From contig NW_003135376.1 in the NCBI RefSeq assembly GCF_000003605.2, positions 5,337 to 18,012 on the forward strand: a stretch of 12,676 nt of DNA. The letters are read 5' to 3'. This DNA comes from Saccoglossus kowalevskii (taxonomy: Eukaryota > Hemichordata > Enteropneusta > Harrimaniidae). Position numbers and translations under genes: made by a program. The notes beneath the pieces are model-generated. The model made no database searches. It was not told where the DNA came from and saw only the letters and a program-made list of their open reading frames with translations. The first letter of the stretch is position 1, and each line of letters starts with the position of its first letter. Below, one piece after another: positions 8,588-12,676 of this stretch.

Positions 8588-8617
8588 GTAAACAATTTAT
8601 TATTATCGTTTGTTTAC
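8588..8617. promoter_or_regulatory. Inverted pair of forkhead-type sites
   Basis: GTAAACAA (8588-8595) and its exact reverse complement TTGTTTAC (8610-8617) flank 14 A/T-rich bases. GTAAACA is the core forkhead (FOX) recognition word. It could be a regulatory site or just an inverted repeat in AT-rich DNA. Confidence 0.25.
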
Positions 8618-8651
8618 AAAAGAAATGTCACAATTAATTTTGCTATAACGG

Positions 8652-8675
8652 TAATAATAATAATAATAATAATAA
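8652..8675. repeat. (TAA)8 microsatellite
   Basis: Eight perfect TAA units in a row. On the minus strand they give an isoleucine run at the end of a spurious 75-codon open frame (8614-8841). Confidence 0.95.
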
Positions 8676-8689
8676 CTGTTTCTTTGAAT

Positions 8690-9300
8690 CCCGGTGAATC
8701 CAAAAACCTGAATCGAAAATCAGCCCCACTGATGATGTTTGGTATTGTCGATCTCCACTCAGAAAAAATAAATTGGGGTGCATGATGACCTATATATCCA
8801 AGACTGCTCATCTTTCCATCATTTATAGCAACAGTCTGCACAGTACTAATTCGGCCGGTGTAGAAACTTCACAGAAATGAAGTGAAGATTTGTTCATATA
8901 CAAATAAACTCACCACTGCTCTGTCCCAAGCTATGTCAGGTGTTCTATTTCAAAGAATGGATTATGGATCCACTTAAGATGAATCGAATACAGAGTTGCA
9001 AGTAGCGATGAACCCAGCTGATCCAAGATGCATCAACTAGATTATATCACATCAACCTTGGAATCACAGTGTTCGATCATGATCGTCAAATTCTATTCTA
9101 TTCTAGCAATGAAAGTCTGGAATTTTTAAGTATTGTTCATTTAGTGGAGATGTAACCATTCAAATTAAGAGAAGGGCAGGGCAGGGCAGTTTCGTATTCG
9201 GTATCACATTATGGCCACTCTCTGTGACTGTACCCTGGGCCATGTTCACTATTTCCTCCCCACCAAAGCGAGCAAGCGGTATTACGGCGAAATACATTAG
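8690..9300. other. Unassigned island of more balanced composition
   Basis: Less AT-rich than its flanks, with no recognisable gene. It contains a perfect 12-base palindrome, CGATCATGATCG, at 9074-9085 and a GGGCA triplet repeat at 9174-9189. Possible conserved noncoding sequence or decayed repeat. Confidence 0.3.
9174..9189. repeat. (GGGCA)3 microsatellite
   Basis: Three perfect GGGCA units followed by G. Only three G-triplets are present, one short of a standard quadruplex motif. Confidence 0.8.
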
Positions 9301-9449
9301 GAATAACCACCATACTTAAATTTTATTACCTAGTCTGTGAGATTGAATTGAAAATGATATTATCTTTGTGAAAGCAGTTGACATATGTGCATCCATATGT
9401 TCCTTTACTCCAATTTAGACTATTGGTATTATAGTGTCACATATATCAT

Positions 9450-9486
9450 CCCCCCATTCACCCACCCACCCACCTCACTCCACCCC
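9450..9486 (-). repeat. C-rich CCCA repeat with a G-quadruplex motif on the minus strand
   Basis: The plus strand has C6, then ATTCA, then three CCC runs separated by single A bases (9461-9471), and later CCCC at 9483-9486. The minus strand therefore has four G-runs of at least three with loops of 1, 1 and 5 bases at 9450-9471. That is a canonical motif with short loops, which favours a stable quadruplex. Confidence 0.7.
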
Positions 9487-11129
9487 AAATCTTGATGTGA
9501 GTTTTCTACCAATCTTTCTATTCAACAATGTCTTTAAGTTGACTTGTAGCCAATTTGTCCAGGCAGTGTCAAAATCAATGTACGCATGCACACCAATCAT
9601 AGAGATGATAAAGCTGCACGCACATGACTTGCATGGAGAAGTTTTTAGTAAATTCTGTTAGTTTTGTTGTTGTCATGCTTCATGAGTATACATGTATATG
9701 CAAACATAATTTCCATAACCTACTGAACTAGGATCATTTATTTTTATTGGTTTGGAGAATTTTTAATGTCTGGATATTTTTTTTTTCTTTGATGCAGTTA
9801 TAAATGCATGTGGTTCTAAATGACTTTCCGTTTAGTTCGTAGTTGTAGATTATTTAACTTGGAAAAAACAATTTTATTCAACTTTTTTTGAGTATTTTCC
9901 TATTGTACGTATAGATGTATCTATATTCTTCTGATTGCAACAGGTCTTAAACAAACTCACTAGTCAGATTTTGAGAAATTTTTTCACCTTTTTTTTTGGG
10001 GGGGGGGTTAGTGTTGTACAGATTTTGAAAAATTAGGTGGAGGACCTAGTCTGATGTCTGTAGAAAGGTTGAAGATAAAATCTAGTGGATCATCTGCAAT
10101 TATTCTATATATATCATTGACCTTGATTATTCACTGGGTTTTATTTTCGCCTATTTCACTAATAGCTCAATGTGCTGAATTAAAATGCATAGTTAACAAT
10201 AGAGTGTATTGGTTCTTTCATTAAACCAATTAATTTAAAACCTAGACATCATCTCTGCAACATTCAATCTAATAAAATTAAACCCAGTGGATATTTTCTC
10301 TTCCAAAGTATTTCCACACGGAACCCATTAATATAAGCAATATGGTCCTTTTGTTGTTTGTATTCTGATAGGAAATACTGTTATTAATAATCAAAATTGA
10401 GTGTGGACAGCATTATAAAATGTGTGAACTGTAATAAAAAAAAAGGTCATTCAAGATTACAGAATCTCGCTTCAAGGTTTCGGGTGCAAATGAATTCAAA
10501 GTTTAGCTAATATTGTATTTCTTCGCTTTATTGACATTCTCAATGGCTTGTTGCATTTATATCATGTTTTGGGATTTGGATCATAATGAACTAAAGTACT
10601 GAAATAAAGAATAATCATATTTTATTTCATATTTTATTAGATATTGCTTAATTGCAATATTGCTGGAAGCCATGTTAAAAGTATTGGTCTCGCTCACTCT
10701 CCCAATTATTTGTCAACATATAGTGGGATTTTATGTGTAATTTCAGAAGTTATTAAAAAGAGACATTTGTTTTCTTAATAACTTGTAAAAATGATTAATT
10801 TTATTAAATATATAATTATGAGCAGTTCAAGTTACAAAATATATCTTACATCTTGTCAGTGCAAATAAACTTGATATACTGGTATGGTTTTTTCCCCGCT
10901 AATGAAAAGAACCATCAACCATCTCCATAATTAACATCACCAACGTGAACCCTAAAGTGAAATTTTGTCAAAATAATGTACTACTAAATTCACTAAAATT
11001 ATCATATTCACTTTTTGTGAGAATATTTTGTATGAAGTCATTATAATATATATATAGAGTCAAGAAGGATTTTTAAGGTGAGTATGTATGGTAAGATGCT
11101 CTCAGATGTTCTGTCACTTTATAGAACAG
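9487..11129. other. Intronic sequence with no gene seen
   Basis: AT-rich throughout. Notable only for T9 running directly into G10 at 9989-10007, A-runs near 10435-10444, and a short AT run at 11045-11055. A CAG at 9949-9951 follows a weak pyrimidine tract and is not persuasive as an acceptor. Confidence 0.6.
9989..10007. repeat. T9-G10 double homopolymer
   Basis: Nine T bases abut ten G bases. Such runs are prone to slippage in vivo and to length errors in sequencing, so the exact counts should be treated with caution. Confidence 0.85.
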
Positions 11130-11290
11130 CCCACTCCCCTGTCCTCCATCCTCCACCTTACCACCCACTCTCCAGTCTACCCACTCCTCTGTCCTCAACC
11201 ACACCCACTCCTCTACACTTACCACATGCTCCTCTGTTCACTACCGCATCCACACAAACCCTTTTGCACTTCCCACTTACTCCCCTACAG
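11130..11290. repeat. Pyrimidine-rich degenerate minisatellite
   Basis: Roughly 23-25 base units resembling CCCACTCCTCTGTCCTCAAC followed by CACA, repeated several times with diverged first and last copies. The plus strand is almost free of G, giving strong strand asymmetry. Two overlapping open frames (11078-11338 and 11088-11393), rich in Pro, Ser, Thr, Leu and His, are by-products of the repeat. Confidence 0.65.
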
Positions 11291-12307
11291 TTCGTTTTTT
11301 TTCATGGTGCAAGCAATTTTTTTTTTTCTTGGTGTTAGCTTGCAAAATTCTTTTGTCAACAAATCCTTGAACAACACCCCCCCCCATAATTAAATGGTCG
11401 TCCCCTAACAGCTGCAATCTGGGATTACAAATTTGTATTAATTGATACCTTGAAAATAAGGACTCAAAAATGACATAAATACAGTTGATACCTGGTAAAA
11501 TATTAGCTTGTTATGTAAATTTCTTTCATTTTAGTGACAGTTTAAAACTTCTGTGTACATACTGATCCAGCCTCTGCACATATGTAACTGACCCATATGA
11601 ATTCAATGACAAAGTAGTTTTTTACTCATCCCACTGAAGTTGAACTTGTCAGTTAGTCTGCATTTAGCGTACATTCACTAGGGGAAGTATGTTGCACAAC
11701 ACTTTGTTCATTCCCACTTCAGTGGTCAATTTGACATCTGTCCAGACTACTACACTTGTTTACTCAGTCTGTTTTGTCTTCCGGCTCCAGACACTTTGCC
11801 CTTCTGTGGGTATTTGAAGGTTAAGCATTGGTCAGTGATCTCTGTTTTTTCCCCCCAGGGTGTTAAAATCAAGCTTTTATCTTTCCCCATTGTCTAAAAT
11901 TGACAAATCCACCAATCATTGCCAGGTTGACAAATACATGGATAAGTAGTTACCTTTTTGGAACCAAACCATTTTGATAAACTCAGATTTTTGGTAGTCA
12001 TTATTACTATAAATACATAAATTATTTACTGGATTTAAATTTCACAATGGATGACTTTTATGTGAACACATAAAATTCTCTCTTTGTTTGGGTTGCAAAC
12101 CCATTGACTTAACATCTGATGAATGTGATCAAAATAGTGAAAATAAATCTCGGTGAAAAATAAAACTTTTATTGTACTTCTCAACTCATTAATATTGTTA
12201 ATCTTTCAAACACCATAATTTTTCCTATCGTTTTGCACATTCATTTGTATTTGCGGTTGGAACCAAATGGACATAATTTCTCATTGGCAACAGGTTTGAA
12301 AATAAAT
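11291..12307. other. Intronic sequence with no gene seen
   Basis: Holds C9 at 11377-11385, T runs near 11294 and 11320, and the cryptic acceptor at 11858. No other structure is recognised. Confidence 0.55.
11841..11897 (+). other. Candidate cryptic 3' splice site with a short in-frame tail
   Basis: TCTGTTTTTTCCCCCCAG ends at 11858. Read in phase 0 from the AT-hook exon it gives GVKIKLLSFPIV and stops at TAA 11895-11897. The pyrimidine tract is uninterrupted, but the tail resembles no HMGA C-terminus, and no nearby donor is convincing. Confidence 0.2.
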
Positions 12308-12676
12308 ATGTCACTCGATCCAAGCTATTTCATTTTTTTTTTCAAATCGTTGATATTAGTATGTCACTAATCAAAACTATTTTTTTCCTTTTCAAATCAT
12401 TAATATTATAATTATGTCACTGAATCAGGCTATTTCATTACATTCAAATCATTGATATTATGTCACTGAATCAACCTAATTCATTCTTTTCAAATCGTTG
12501 ATATTAGTATGTCACTGAATCAAGCTATTTCTTTCTTTTCAAATCATTAATATTATTATGTGACTGAATCTAGCTATTTCATTCTTTTCAAATCATTGAC
12601 ATTATGTCACTGAATCAAGTTATTTCATTATTTTCAAATCAATGGTATTATTTCACTGAATCAAGCTATTTCATTA
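12308..12676. repeat. Minisatellite of 46-53 bp units, running off the window
   Basis: Seven full units and one partial unit. Each starts ATGTCACTGAATCAAGCTAT, continues TTCATTCTTTTCAAATC and ends ATTGATATTA plus T or AGT. Units start at 12308, 12361, 12414, 12460, 12509, 12558, 12604 and 12650, with lengths 53, 53, 46, 49, 49, 46 and 46. The 46/49 difference is a three-base indel (AGT or ATT) at the unit junction. The first two units are the most diverged, as expected at an array edge. The other edge lies beyond the window. Confidence 0.93.

Larger units (their letters stand above)
942..12676 (+). other. Large intron downstream of the AT-hook exon, incomplete at the window end
   Basis: At least 11.7 kb follow the exon with no convincing continuation. 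I looked for an exon resembling the vertebrate HMGA2 spacer (PQQVVQKKPAQ) and for a short acidic tail rich in Glu/Asp codons; neither is visible. Open frames here are at most about 105 codons, show no family resemblance and often overlap simple or tandem repeats. The vertebrate HMGA2 intron after the third hook is exceptionally long, so a long intron here fits the assignment. Confidence 0.65.

Noticed and set aside
8614-8841. Minus-strand open frame with an isoleucine run
   Set aside because: The run is the (TAA)8 microsatellite; the remainder matches nothing I recognise.
9074-9085. Perfect palindrome CGATCATGATCG as a regulatory site
   Set aside because: A 12-base palindrome alone, with no known matching factor or second copy, is not enough to assign a function.
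11078-11393. Two overlapping Pro/Ser/Leu-rich open frames
   Set aside because: Both are translations of the pyrimidine-rich minisatellite in different frames.
1-12676. CRISPR array, phage, operon or bacterial defence system
   Set aside because: Spliced exon signals, the AT-hook exon, AT-rich noncoding sequence and lack of long open frames indicate an animal intron; the tandem units at the end have no repeat-spacer structure.

Overview
This looks like an intron-dominated piece of an animal nuclear genome. The window is strongly AT-rich, rich in long A/T runs, simple repeats and degenerate tandem repeats, and has no long open reading frame. Nothing bacterial or viral was recognised. The single convincing coding element is a 51-base internal exon at 891-941 (+), flanked by a good 3' splice site and a perfect GTAAGT donor. 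It encodes IEKPSGPKRARGRPRKW, an AT-hook DNA-binding motif. Its length (17 codons), reading phase (0/0) and last residues (GRPRKW at the exon edge) match, from memory, exon 3 of vertebrate HMGA2, which carries the third AT-hook. The gene is therefore called HMGA/HMGA2-like. The host cannot be pinned down; no vertebrate repeat family was recognised, so an invertebrate deuterostome or another marine animal is possible (inference).

Layout: 1-890 is the end of the upstream intron. 891-941 is the exon. 942-12676 is the downstream intron, at least 11.7 kb, running off the window. No next exon resembling the vertebrate HMGA2 spacer or acidic tail was found. Three intronic sites have good acceptor signals and short in-frame tails (1191, 5941, 11859) and are candidate alternative terminal exons.

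The intron contains: a decayed 27-30 bp tandem repeat (1748-1965, 2253-2300); two copies of a short foldback, MITE-like element (3029-3150 and 4460-4574); a diverged direct duplication (3832-4059 and 4121-4302); three islands less AT-rich than their surroundings (about 5490-6001, 6944-7235, 8690-9300); a canonical G-quadruplex motif on the minus strand (9450-9471); a pyrimidine-rich minisatellite (11130-11290); and a clean 46-53 bp minisatellite filling the last 370 bases (12308-12676).

No complete gene, RNA gene or multi-gene system is present. The most interesting signals are the apparent conservation of the HMGA2 exon-3/large-intron architecture, the possible intronic terminal exon at 1191, and the foldback element pair.
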